DNA of 23,604 nucleotides from Amanita rubescens (Eukaryota; Basidiomycota; Agaricomycetes; Agaricales; Amanitaceae): the NCBI GenBank assembly GCA_015039365.1, contig WION01000703.1, positions 1 through 23,604 on the forward strand, given 5' to 3'. The position numbers and the translations under genes were made by a program. Under the pieces are notes generated by a model. It saw only the letters and a list, made by a program, of their open reading frames with translations. It was not told the origin of the DNA and did no database searches. Shown in pieces: positions 1-9,431 of the stretch; within the stretch, counting starts at the first letter, position 1; every line of letters begins with the position of its first letter.

Positions 1-2
1 AT

Positions 3-936
3 TTGATGGACGACAGGACTTCAGATTCATCAGCCTCTATCTCCACTCGCCGGGCCGATTTCGCACAGAGGGTGACTGATCGCGACAGAACCTGTCTGAT
101 GACTGGTGCGACATCAAACTTTCAGGCGTGTCATATCATTCCTCACGCAAAGGGAAACCAGGTGTGTTTCTGAATATTTGAATCACTCCAGTTCTCATTC
201 CAGGTCCAGTACATGAATAGTCTCGCCGATCATAGGAATGAAGTTTTGGATCCACCCTTGAATGACATCAACGATCCACGTAACGGAATCTTGCTTCACG
301 TTACGCTACACAGGCCATTTGGGGCCTCTGTGGTCGCTTTTTTGCAAGTTAGTTATTTTACCCAATTGTCTTCCATGTGATTGAACTAATTCGTAGACCC
401 CCAATTTCGCGATGTCTGTCAACGACGTGGCCCTCGTCATGCAACCCAATGCCGGGCATCTGGGCTTCAATCCATCGCTAGCAGACCGTCGCCTCACGTT
501 TCAGCACTTCAATGCCCCTGATGTTGTCATCACGACTGTGGCACCTCACAACTCGGATGCGAGGCAACGTGTGGACCATGATGACTGGCCACCACCTCTT
601 CTCTTCGACGTCGCCTATGGTTGTGCTGCACTCAATACCTGGGGGGTGCCTCAATTTGTGAACTTGGCCCGACAACGCACCAGGCATATTTACTATGATG
701 ATGTATCGGGTGTTGATCAGGAACGTCGCCAGCAGCAGCTTGATGCGCGGGCTGCCAGGCGAGAGAGGAAAAAGCAGGAAGCGCAGGCTGCGGACTCTCA
801 GACCCCTGACATTGCTGACATTATCTTGGGGTTATGGACGCACAATGCGAGGAAGGGTCAGCGTCAAGCACGTGCAATGAAGGCAGAAAAGACCCGGGAG
901 AAAGTCCAAACATGGCTTGATTCTACAAAAGATTAA
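3..936 (+). CDS. HNH endonuclease-domain protein, 5' end outside the window
   Basis: Three exons can be read: 3-161, 210-347 and 397-936, joined by 48- and 49-nt introns (gtgtgt..cag and gttagt..tag). The first exon carries the HNH signature of fungal HNH proteins: a Thr-Asp-Arg-Asp-Arg-Thr-Cys run, then Thr-Gly, then QACHIIPHAKG, where the two His and the Asn/Lys-rich end form the expected metal-binding turn. Exon 2 holds the usual ILLHVTLHRPFG stretch and exon 3 begins TPNFAM, also usual in basidiomycete members. The C-terminal third is charged, Arg/Lys/Gln-rich (residues from about 720-900) and probably helical. Family members are common in Agaricomycetes and their role is unknown; a nuclease activity is inferred from the motif only. 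The first intron could alternatively end six bases earlier (at 203), adding two residues. The start codon lies upstream of the window. Confidence 0.82.
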
Positions 937-1291
937 TCTACAACACAGCCTCGCAGTAGGTTATACGTTTTCTCAGAAATTGGAGAATGGACAGAATCAG
1001 TTCCTGGCGGCGTACCATTTGAGCGCGATGGAGGCTGAAGCGAAAAAGACAATAATCGTACGAAAGGAAGATCCACTGGCCAGTCAGGCGAGAAGTTGGC
1101 TCTCATTCGCAACGGTGATGGTCAGTGACTGTCAAGTTATATCTTACACACAACATAATAATTACAGAAAACCTATTTGATTTTATTCTACATTCCTATT
1201 GATGCTCTTATGTGCGGGCTCAAGCTAAGCTTCTTGGGATCTAGAGCAGAGTTAACCTTGCCTGGGGTGAGCTACAGGTTAGAGATAGCAC
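937..1291. other. Intergenic region, no gene recognised
   Basis: This stretch separates the HNH gene from the 3' end of the reverse-strand F-box gene. It contains only short open frames without family resemblance. It presumably holds the convergent 3' untranslated regions and polyadenylation signals of both neighbours. Confidence 0.5.
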
Positions 1292-2615
1292 TCACATTCC
1301 TTTCCGACATAATCGAACTCGAACCTGCTGCTCTGGACTGGTGTGCGGTAGCAAACTTTCCAGAATTTCTTCCGCAACGGCTAGGTCAGTCCTTTCTGCA
1401 TCGGATAGTCGGAAGCAAACTTGTGTATCCGCGTAGGCGCTTCAAAATATGATAGAGCTTGGCGTCCATTATCTTGCCGTATTGAGCAAGGGATGCTCGC
1501 TCCCTAGAGACAACGGCCAGCCAGTCGACCTCCCTTGCCAAATTACGGTCGTCGATGAAAAGCCCAAGTTTCAAAAGGTGGGTGGTCGGGACGCTCAGGG
1601 AATTCAGAAGCAGGACGAGGTACATGATTGAAAGCGGATGGGCAACGACGGAAAGATCTAAATCTCGAAGGGCGCCCATAGCGCTGAGGTCGATAAGTTC
1701 GCCTTGCGTGCCAAAAAACATCAGTTATTTTGACAGGTTATCTACATCTGATGCTCACTCACCATCTCCTTCGGGGTAATAGGTCAATTTCAATGATACC
1801 AGTGTATTCTTGCATAGCGCGATCGCCTCCTTCCACGTTTGTGCGCACCCAGTTGCATCCTAGATAATCCAAGTGAAGCGTTCTCAGCCCACTGAATCGA
1901 ATTCCTGGATAGTCTTTCAAAGTGCGGACCGTGCGTAACGTCCCATCGCTTTCATTGTCCTCCCAATCATCTTCGATCCTAGTATGAATTGACAACGCTT
2001 GCGGCGCCGCTCTGGGTATCGTGTTTGGCGCGATCGCATCTTGCGGGGTCATCGGGGCCAACTTGATCTGGGCCAAATCTAAACATTGGACGTAGTCGAG
2101 GGCATAAATCAACGCGAGCGGCACGTTCTTTACGCCTTCCAAGATAACTGTGTTTGCCTGTCGCATGACTCGAATGAACATGAGGTGCACCCGCCTGGGT
2201 AATAGTGCCCAGTTAAGATAGCGGTCGTTGAAACCGATGTGAACGAGTTTAAGGTTCCTCGCTCGCAGTTGCGACGAGGCATAAAATGGTATACGCGTCC
2301 GGCGAGTCGACGAGCCATTGGTTGCATTCGATCAGAACCAAGTTTTGGATATGCTGTCCAGCTTTGTACCCATGCGGCCCTGCGAGCGTCTGGAGCACCC
2401 TGGTTCGATGCTCAGCGTCAACGCCGAGGCAGATGGTTTGAAATTCTTTTCGAAGCTGTATACTTGAAGGCCGCCGCCGCAACCTGGCCAAGGTTTTGTT
2501 GTAGGTGTTGTCTCGAAGTCCCATCTATCCCCATGTTAGTTATGACGTTGCTTATCATATCGATGTAGTGCGGGGGAGGGGCACTAGGGAAACTGGGATG
2601 ATGAAAAGACGCCAT
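1292..2615 (-). pseudogene. F-box/LRR-like protein gene with several frame breaks
   Basis: The reverse strand from ATG at 2615 reads as an agaric-type F-box protein: an N-terminal F-box-like stretch (HYIDMISNVI, then LGQVAAAAFKYTASKR), followed by FQTICLGVDAEHRTR, IQNLVLIECNQWLVD, LKLVHIGFND, NTVILEGVKNVPLALI and LRTLHLDYLGCNW, which are leucine-rich segments normal for this family. F-box proteins bring substrates to SCF ubiquitin ligases. The pieces lie in different frames. The frame must change near 2440-2446, near 2290-2295 and near 1413-1418, each time as if one base were in excess. An intron with donor gtgagt at about 1761 joins the last two large pieces; with acceptor cctcag it stays in frame, with the nearer acceptor gcaag it does not. 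The last piece ends in LAVAEEILESLLPH and stops at 1292. Either the gene is decaying or the sequence carries one-base insertions, since the changes sit near short T/A runs. Confidence 0.62.
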
Positions 2616-2963
2616 TGAAAAGGGAGTTACTGGTTTTCTTGCGGAGGGGAGGACGCATAGACCGCTCCCTTTTTATAATTATTCTGGGATTCAGGGAATG
2701 TCGGGCGCGAATGACGGTTTTGGTGTGTATACCATGTGTCCACTGCGTATTACAATCCAACATCTGGACCCATAGCTTGCAGCCAATCAATCTTTGCTGA
2801 TAATCACTAACTAATTTAGAACAAAGGTATGACGTGTGCGAGGTGAAAGACGGGAGTGGTATTTCACACTTTACACTCTTCTCTCTTGACAGGTTTTGAC
2901 ATGGGTTATATAGTATTCCTGAAAAGCACTAACTGTCGTGACGTAGCGTGAAAGTTGAGAAGC
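2616..2963. other. Intergenic region upstream of the F-box gene
   Basis: No coding region is recognised. It should contain the promoter of the F-box gene (transcribed leftward). Short, moderately AT-rich stretches and open frames of 60-70 codons occur on both strands without family resemblance. Confidence 0.4.
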
Positions 2964-3757
2964 ACGTTTATTTAATCAAACGTGATAGCGTCCATTCTTG
3001 AAAGAATTTGGCTTGAAAACGTGATTCGCTTAAAGCAAAGCAATCCCTTTTGGTTGGTCGGGCGCGCGTCATCCCATGAAGACACGTTTACGATAAAAAC
3101 GTGAAGAAAAACGTGCAGAGTAAGTGATTCGAACGTCATAAGTAGCGAAATATGTAATGGGTGTGATATTAATAGCAATAATATCTAGAAGTAGATTGTG
3201 GGCGCTTCGTATTTCTATTGTTCTCATTTCAGACGTGCCAAGTCGGATTAATTCCAAGTCACTGACAGGACATGTCTCTTCACGCCTGTTGTCGTCTCCC
3301 ACACAGTTCTGATATTGCCCAACTTCTGTTTCCTTCCACAGCATCTCTAAAATCAGCAACGCATTGCTCAAGGCAGAGTGTATTCTTTGAGGCATTGTAG
3401 AGACAAGTCGAGCGTAACAAGGTGATCAAGGAATGGGAGACTCTCTTTACGATGTCGGTATCCTTGCCAAGTCGAAGGTCTCCCATGAACCAGAGAGAGA
3501 TATTGCGTTCCTTAAGCATGGACAAGAAAGCGGATTTGAGCTCCGAGAACGGAAGAGTTGTAGTCTTGTAGGTGAATCTGCGTTTCTGATGGGGGACTCG
3601 ATCCAGCCGACAAGGACAAGGCTTCATGCAAGAGATATATTGAAGGAACGGCTGTTCCATATCCGACCTTTTAATAGAGGCGTCATCTCGGGGAAGTAGG
3701 AAACTCTACGGACCTCCAATACCCGTTTGCTGGCGGTAGACGTCGATAATCTATTAC
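2964..3757. repeat. Duplicated block, copy A (degenerate copy of the HPM1 3' region)
   Basis: This block aligns in the same orientation with 4102-5059. Shared landmarks are the CATTCTTGAAAGAATTT motif (2991 and 4122 regions), the GTGATTCGCTTAAAGCAA motif, GATATTAATAGCAATAATA (about 3162 and 4228), the shared gene fragment, and the end GACGTCGATAATCTATTAC (3739 and 5041 regions). Both copies have private deletions. Copy A keeps extra bases around 3045-3095 and 3190-3240 that B lacks, while B keeps coding stretches that A lacks. The copies therefore diverged for some time after the duplication. Confidence 0.85.
3248..3757 (-). pseudogene. Truncated HPM1-like methyltransferase pseudogene
   Basis: Reading the reverse strand, this is a copy of exons 2 (end), 3 and 4 of the HPM1 gene at 4279-5460. 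It keeps pieces such as YLLHEALSLSAGSS, LQDYNSSVL, LKSAFLSMLKERNISL, LITLLRSTCLYNASKNTLCL and ADFRDAVEGN. Compared with the parent it has lost the stretch between SSVLEL and ELKSAFL, including an intron, with the junction at a shared GAGCTC-like sequence (about 3537-3545). It has also lost most of the post-motif region with LTSETIY, and the AKAVYFGVGGG segment. The motif-I VGCG has become VGYG. The frame is not continuous and the N-terminal exon is absent, so no functional methyltransferase is expected. Confidence 0.85.
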
Positions 3758-4101
3758 ATTTCCCATGCCCAGAGCATCAATGGTGTAGTGTATTTCGTCA
3801 TCAGATTTCGAAGGATGAGCATCGGTTCCTTAGGAATGGAACGTGTCAGCAAGAAACATATAATGTCGGTACCCTTGAATCAAAGGAGTTGCAAATTGAC
3901 TTCCTGTCTCCGGTCATTGCCAAGAAGTTTATTCAGAATTTCTCATTCCTTTACTCCTCGTCTAATACTCGTCAGAATGGCCCGCCACCGTCGTCCGAGA
4001 TATTTTTGCAGTGGGTACCTGCTTCGGCTTCGGCTACGGACCGGCTGCAGGAGTTTATTACGGACGCGCGGCCCAATCTCCAAATGGGTTGATGACCGAG
4101 C
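3758..4101 (+). other. Sequence between the two HPM1 blocks, with an unrecognised 121-codon open frame
   Basis: An open frame runs 3727-4092 on the plus strand, starting inside the repeat and continuing through this unique stretch. Its second half (FLSPVIAKKFIQNFSF, PPSSEIFLQWVPASASATDR, LQEFITDARPNLQMG) has a composition more like a real protein than a shadow frame. I do not recognise a family. It could be a fragment of a gene broken by the duplication. No upstream exon or promoter is evident, and it may be noncoding. Confidence 0.3.
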
Positions 4102-5059
4102 GACGTTTACGTGATAGCTGTCCATTCTTGAAAGAATTTAGCTCGAAAACGTGATTCGCTTAAAGCAAGGCGCGCGATAGAAACGTGAAGAAAAACGTGC
4201 AGAGTGAACGATTCAAGTAACGGGTGTGATATTAATAGCAATAATATCTAGAAGTCGCTTCGTATTCAGACGGTCGGATTAATTCCAAGTCACTGACAGG
4301 ACATTTCTCTTCACACCTGTCGTCGTCTCCCATACAGTTTTGATGTTCCCCAACTTCTCTCTGTTTCCGTTTCCTTCTACAGCATCTTTAAAATCAGACA
4401 CGCCTCCACCAACGCCAAAGTACACCGCTTTTGCAGCGACAAGGCAGAGTGTGTTCTTTGGGGCATCGCGGAGACAAGCCGAACGTAACAATGTGATTAG
4501 GGATGGGAGACTCTCTTTACGATATATCGTTTCGGAGGTCAGAACGATATCGTATCCTTGCGGAGGAATATTTGCCAAGTCGAAGGTCTCCCATGATCCG
4601 GCAAAGAACCGGAGAGAGATGTTGCGCTCCTTAAGCGTGAACAAGAATGCAGATTTGAGTTCCGGTGTGATGTTTATCTCGGATGGATTAGGGCTTTCCG
4701 AGGATGTCTGTGTTGAATGATACGACGCTGACGCAGGAGATAAATCTGGACAGACTGTCATTTGTCTGTGTGTCACAGGGGAAAAGACGAGGGCATACAC
4801 CAGGTAATGAGTAAATTGGGTAGGGTTATTAGCTCGAGAACGGAAGAGTTGTAGTCTTGTAAATGAATCTGGGTTTCTAATGGGGAACTCGATCCAGCCG
4901 ACAAAGACAAGGCTTCATGCAATAGGTACATTGAAGGAACGGCTGTTCCACATCCGACCTTTTAATCCAATTTTTTTAGAGGTGTCATATTGGGGAAGTA
5001 GGAAACTCTACGGACCTCGAATACGCGTTTGCCGGCGATAGACGTCGATAATCTATTAC
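4102..5059. repeat. Duplicated block, copy B (contains the intact HPM1 3' part)
   Basis: This is the partner of 2964-3757, in direct orientation with about 340 bp between the copies. It covers the HPM1 downstream flank, exons 4 and 3, intron 2 and the end of exon 2. Beyond 5059 the HPM1 gene continues without a match in copy A, which fixes this copy as the parent. Confidence 0.85.
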
Positions 5060-5460
5060 TTTCCAGATAGTCCACGAGATCTAGACAACATTCCCATGTC
5101 TTGAGACCTCCCTCGTACACACCAGGGACTAAATCTGATGGCGCATCTAAGAATTGGAGGTTATCGTGGCCTTCCGATATGAGTTGAAATCGCGCATCAA
5201 AGAGATCTCTACGGCCAAGAAAAAGGTGATCTGCGCGAGGGATTGATAGTGGAGAATAGGATATGAGTTGTGGTAAAGCATCGAGCTAGTGTGGTGTGGT
5301 GAGTAAAAGAAATGCAAGTGGAGGAAATACGAACAAGATGAGAGAGAGAAATCTCGACAGATGGATTGAAGTTGGTGGTGGTGATTGGACTCGGTGGGGT
5401 GCTAAGCTCGTCTGAGACGGTGAAATTGACGTCTTCGATATCAAAGTCGAATTTGAACAT
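4279..5460 (-). CDS. HPM1: Protein-histidine N-methyltransferase, HPM1/METTL18 type
   Basis: Four exons on the reverse strand (5460-5335, 5285-5016, 4958-4799, 4754-4279) join in frame to a 343-residue protein. Introns are 49, 57 and 44 nt. HPM1 methylates a histidine of ribosomal protein Rpl3 using S-adenosylmethionine. Visible family features are the N-terminal MFKFDFDIED, the segment GLKTWECCLDLVDYL before the SAM site, motif I VGCGTAVPS (from residue 133), LQDYNSSVLELIT with the acidic motif-II Asp, RFFAGSWETF, IVLTSETIYR (about 255-264) and the very characteristic AAKAVYFGVGGGV (about 292-304), ending in a beta-strand NVLSVTW. Length and motifs are normal, so it appears functional. It starts 12 bp from the start codon of the divergent neighbour. 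Donors gttcgt and gtccgt of introns 1 and 2 are non-consensus after GT, but the exon joins restore family sequence exactly. A broken partial copy lies immediately downstream. Confidence 0.93.
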
Positions 5461-5472
5461 TTTTCAAGTTCC
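5461..5472. promoter_or_regulatory. Minimal head-to-head gap between HPM1 and the AAA-like gene
   Basis: Only 12 bp separate the two divergent ATGs (5460 on the minus strand, 5473 on the plus strand). Both starts are supported by family-like N-termini. Promoter elements and 5' untranslated regions of each gene must therefore overlap the coding DNA of the other. No TATA box is visible in the gap. Confidence 0.55.
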
Positions 5473-7670
5473 ATGGCTCTTGAATTGCTTGGAACAAGCG
5501 CGTTTCTTCCAGCGCTCCTCGCTCAACTCAACGGTGCCTCTTCATATCCTGCACCACTTGATCCAGTCGTATTTCAATCCATTTTGCTCGTACTCGCTGC
5601 TGGACAACGAAAACACCTTATTTTGAACGCTGCTGATCCGGAAGAGATTGGCATCATCGCACGGACAGCCGAATGGATTCTTTCCACCGTCTTTAACTTC
5701 CCAACACACCGCCTTAAAATCAGAGCCGTAACCCCAAAGTCTCTAGACACCGGAGAAGTCAATCCAGCTTTTTTCTTGCGCTCACTTTTCCTTTCTTCAT
5801 CGTCGTCTGCGGAGGCATCATACGATGAAAGAACCCCATCTTATGGCTCTGTATCCCAATTGGCTAGCCATCGCACTTCGAGTGCCCATTCCAACAAGAA
5901 ACGCCCGTCCGGTTCGATGGGCTTTGCGGACCCGTTTACAGATAACTTTATTCCACCAGATTCACCAGTATCACACCCGCTACTTGACACTACTCTGTCC
6001 AGCTCTTACCGTCGAGTTCCCATTGCGCATCCACGCCACTCCGTATCGTCTCAGCATTCCAAGTCCAAGTCCAAGGCTAAGATGCCTTGGACCGTGCCTA
6101 CCGACGCTCCCCGTATCCCTACCGCATTGGTAGTGACAGGTCTTGAGCATGCTAGTGACATGTCCCAGCGCGCGCTTGTACGCGTCTTGGCCGAAGGTCG
6201 TATCGTCTTACCCAAGACAGCGGGAGGAGATGAATGGCCTGGCGAAGAAGAGGAAGCTTGGGACTTGCCAGACGATTTTATAATGGTGTACGTTACATCT
6301 TGGGATCTTCGAGAAAGACCCGCCATTCACAAATCCCTTGTAAGTACTTCTCATCTTATCATACATGCTTCTCAAATCGTTATATAGCTTGACAAATTCG
6401 CCATGAGCACCAACATCACCGTACAGTCCAAAACCAAGCAAGCTCTTCGTTCAATCTCCACTGGTTCTACTATTGTTCAAAACCCTTTCGCAAATTCTCC
6501 ACCTCTCCATTCCCACTCGATTCCTTCTACACCCCTATCAGCATCATGCGCTCTACCTCCGCATCCCTTTCCGCGTCCGCAAACACCCCACCAACAAATT
6601 TCTCAAAGTCCGCCCAATACCCCAAAATCATCCAATGCCAATTCCTTTCTACCTGATCACCATCGCATTCCTTCCAATTCAACCTATCGAGGACAGGCTT
6701 CTTCGCTACCCCGCTCGGCGTCACCGTTCCTCGCTTCTGTCCCTCTTCCCTCTAACCCTTCTGATACTCCCGACCCGCTCCTGAATCCCGCACCCAACAG
6801 ACCACTGGCAGCCACAGCTGATTCACCACTCGTGCTACCTCTTCCTGCAACATTTCTACCCCGCCTCCGGGATACGACCGCACACCACACTTATATCCCT
6901 CCTTTTCTCAACATTTATCTACAAGATCTTTTCACGGCTGCGCGGTTTGATTTGCCAGAGCTCGACGGGACTCTACTCACAGCCAGAGCAATGGAAGATG
7001 CCGAAAAGCTTGCGAGGGCGTGTAGAATCCTCGGTACAGAGCTCGGCGGGTGGGAGCTGATTAGAGAGGCTGGTCGTCCGGGTACGAAAGACAAGGAGAG
7101 CGAAGGGCAAGGAACGGGTATTAATGATGATGATGGAGATGGGAGCAGCGGGAGCGTTTACGAATGGGAGTTTGAATCTGGCTATAATCCCAGCGGTGGC
7201 AGCGCCATCAGAGTCGATGTTGGGTTGCCAGGGGATACGTACGCATCCAAATGCACAACATCAACAACAAGTTAATAACAAATCTGTCGATGATCCACCG
7301 CTGAATACTACCAAGCAGAAAGGGAAGGCCAAGGTGGAAGTGGTAGAATGGCGATCTCCACCTGTCAAAGTGACTTTTAATAACTCCCCCTCCAGTTTGG
7401 AGGGTGCGGATTCTGGAATGACGATGTTTGATGTGAGTGAAGCGGATGTGGCTAGGATCGTGCCTAGGGTCGTATCCCATCGTCTTAGGATACGGGATAG
7501 GTTGGATGGATGAGGTGTTAGCTGGGGCGGTGTGTGGAGCGACGTTTTCTCTTGACAAGAAGGGCAAGGATGGACATTACATGGAACGGCGGTCAGGTCG
7601 GGATGGAGTGGATGTCGAGGAGGAGACGACGATAAAGGATGTGTTGATCAGGATTTTGCAGAGGGTGTGA
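5473..7670 (+). CDS. Magnesium-chelatase/AAA-like fungal protein, C-terminal end out of frame
   Basis: Exon 1 (5473-6339, 289 codons) and exon 2 (from 6388) are joined by a clean 48-nt intron (gtaagt..tatatag). The segment TALVVTGLEHASDMSQRALV, then LAEGRIVLPK, then LPDDFIMVYVTSWDLRERPA and LLDKFAM resembles the sensor half of magnesium-chelatase-type AAA proteins found in fungi. YIPPFLNIYLQDLFTAARF, LDGTLLTARAMEDAEKLARA and VSEADVARIVPRVVSHRL resemble the helical lid. No Walker A motif is seen, so ATP hydrolysis is doubtful. Between them lie Ser/Pro-rich low-complexity stretches. The frame set in exon 2 stops at 7275, while clearly coding sequence continues in the next frame. That needs either an intron in about 7190-7275 or a one-base shift. 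A second shift occurs at about 7505-7511, where GATG is tandemly doubled and creates a stop at 7513. The expected C-terminus (DEVLAGAVCGATF to TIKDVLIRILQRV) continues in the third frame to 7670. The function in fungi is not known. Confidence 0.72.
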
Positions 7671-7880
7671 GCGGTGCGCAAGGTTCGTCGGACGAAGATT
7701 GTGGATTACATTATGGTCATATTTCTTCTCAGGAATGCACGATGGCATCCACATATAATAATGATAGAAAGAAGCGAGACGATGCATATAACATAGATAT
7801 CATACAAACAAGAGATAAAAGAAACTGAAATCCAAGACGAAAGATAAAAATCAAAAAACTAAAATGGAAAAGCATCGTCA
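7671..7880. other. Convergent 3' intergenic region
   Basis: This 210-bp, AT-rich stretch lies between the ends of the AAA-like gene and the reverse-strand membrane protein gene. It contains A-rich tracts near 7800-7865 that suit polyadenylation signals for the plus-strand gene. No gene is seen. Confidence 0.4.
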
Positions 7881-9022
7881 TCAAGATAGATTGTTGTGGC
7901 TGTGGTGATTGAATCGTGGCTTAGCGTGCGGCAAACTCGTCAATGATCCAGGAGTGTTTCCCCCCGTCGTGTTTAGAACCGATCCTTCGCTCTTGGAGGC
8001 TAGAAACTTGTGCACCTGAAGGGTGGCATTCATCGTAGCATGTCCGTCAGTGGGTAGCTGCAGTTTTCCTGAAGAAGGTGCGCCCTTTGAGGAACTCTGA
8101 ACGAGAGGGTATCGGTCGTTCATAGTGATGGTTGGGACGCGGACAATATCATAGTGGCTGGGAGGAGCACTCATCATCTTTGCAACGATGGGAGGAATCG
8201 GAAGACTTCTTGGCGCCGAGTCGTCAACAGAAGGGCGAGGCATAGACGCAGAGATTGGCTTGATAGTGATTGAAGAATCACGTTGATCAATTTCTTCCGA
8301 AGGATGGGGCGAAGGGCTGCTTTGGTGAACCTCGCCGTCAGGACGAGGAATAGACGCGAAGATTGGCATGGTGGTGATTGGAGAATCACGTTGATCAATT
8401 TCTTCCGAAGGATGGGAGACTGGTGCGTTGGGCGAAGAGTGAATTTCACCGTCAGGACGAGGACTATCTGCTTCAGAAACCGGTTTATTGGTTGGAGATC
8501 CACAAGACGAGCAAGTCGGATGAGAAGTCGGCGCGGCATCAGCGTGGCGGCTGACGTTGTCGAAAAGCCCGACAGGCCAGCCAGCTATAGCCGCAATTTG
8601 GACCTGTCTTTCCCGAGGAGAAAAGTATGCTGTAGCCGGAAAAGTAGGAATCGGGGATGCGTTGGGCGTCCCGCGTTCCTTGTTAGAGGCTGTTTTTGCC
8701 TGTCGCTTGGCCGTCAAATCAAGCTCTAGAGAGACTAAGAGAAAACGAGAAAACACACCTCGATATCTGATATCTTCTTTGCACGTTCCTTTTCTCTTCT
8801 GCGTAGGCGATAAAATTTGGTCAACGTTGCGACGCAATACCCGAGGAGAGCACAAATGATGGCGAAACCCAAGAAGATAAGAAGGATAAGGATGATCTGT
8901 CGCGTCTTGGCAGGGATGCGCGTGGTATCGATAGCGATGGGGGCCATTGTGGTCGACGAGGAGTTGCTGGAAAGCAGAGACGATGGTTGTAGTTGCAGAA
9001 GAGCAATGTTAAGGAGGTTCAT
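7881..9022 (-). CDS. Single-pass membrane protein with long Pro/Ser-rich tail
   Basis: The start is ATG at 9022. The N-terminal ~45 residues are Ser/Thr/Leu-rich, followed by a strong membrane segment (IILILLIFLGFAIICALLGY) and a basic cytoplasmic anchor (RLRRREKE). This predicts an N-outside, C-inside protein. Exon 1 (9022-8785) joins exon 2 through a short intron whose donor is gtgcaa at 8784 and whose acceptor is either cttag (exon from 8734, 363 residues) or ctctctag (exon from 8725, 360 residues); both stay in frame. The cytoplasmic tail of about 280 residues is Pro/Ser/Asp-rich, presumably disordered. It carries two copies of a ~37-residue repeat (PRPDGE..., HPSEEIDQRDS.IT) and ends in a His/Asn-rich piece. 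Such proteins are common in Agaricomycetes without an assigned function; a signalling or scaffold role is only a guess. Confidence 0.75.
8236..8457. repeat. Tandem coding repeat, two units
   Basis: Within the tail of the membrane protein, two units of about 108 and 114 bp lie head to tail, each beginning at a CGAGG(C/A)ATAGACGC-like sequence (8236 and 8344). A partial third start is at 8458. They share the 20-base run GAATCACGTTGATCAATTTC and the following TTCCGAAGGATGGG. Unit length is a multiple of three, so the reading frame is kept. The second unit has six extra bases. Confidence 0.85.
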
Positions 9023-9431
9023 CGAGTGCGAGCATTAAATAAGATCGGATTGGGATTCCAACCAGTCCATTTTGCAATTATCCGCTGGCACACCGGCAAG
9101 TTTCCGGAGACTTGCGATTTATTTATATTCCAGCAAAAACAGCTGTAATTTAGGCCGTGTTCTGGAAGAGTGCGTATACTTGTCGACGATGTCAGCGTGT
9201 CAAACACGCGATGTCAGCCAAGGCGCCCCCAGGAAGGGCTGACAACCTCATTATTCCTACTCCAATACATGTCAGCCAGTTGTGTTTTTAGGCCGAGGGA
9301 ACGCGTTTTTACTTACTTGGAAGCTCAAGATAATCTCTCAAGGCGACAACTTCGAGTATATCATCGCATAGCCAAATTCGATAGAAATAGTTCTCGGCTC
9401 AGGTGAGCAGAGAACGTATGCTCAACGACAC
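9023..9431. other. Intergenic region upstream of the membrane protein gene
   Basis: No gene is recognised. It presumably contains the promoter of the leftward-transcribed membrane protein gene. The repeat-free stretch ends where direct repeat X begins (CTAGCAAGAGTGGGAAC). Confidence 0.4.

Noticed and set aside
412..936. A separate 174-residue gene starting at the Met at 412
   Set aside because: The codons before this Met (TPNFA) join in frame to the preceding HNH exon through a 49-nt intron, so it is an internal Met of the HNH-domain protein.
4340..4720. A 126-codon plus-strand gene
   Set aside because: It is the antisense shadow of HPM1 exon 4, whose reverse-strand reading has all the family motifs.
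8283..8729. A 148-codon plus-strand gene
   Set aside because: It is antisense to the tail of the membrane protein. Its Arg-rich composition is the complement of the Ser/Pro-rich repeat.
7881..8855. A soluble 324-residue protein starting at 8855
   Set aside because: The first 40 codons are antisense or intronic. The membrane-segment exon at 9022-8785 splices in frame into the rest, which gives a better gene model.
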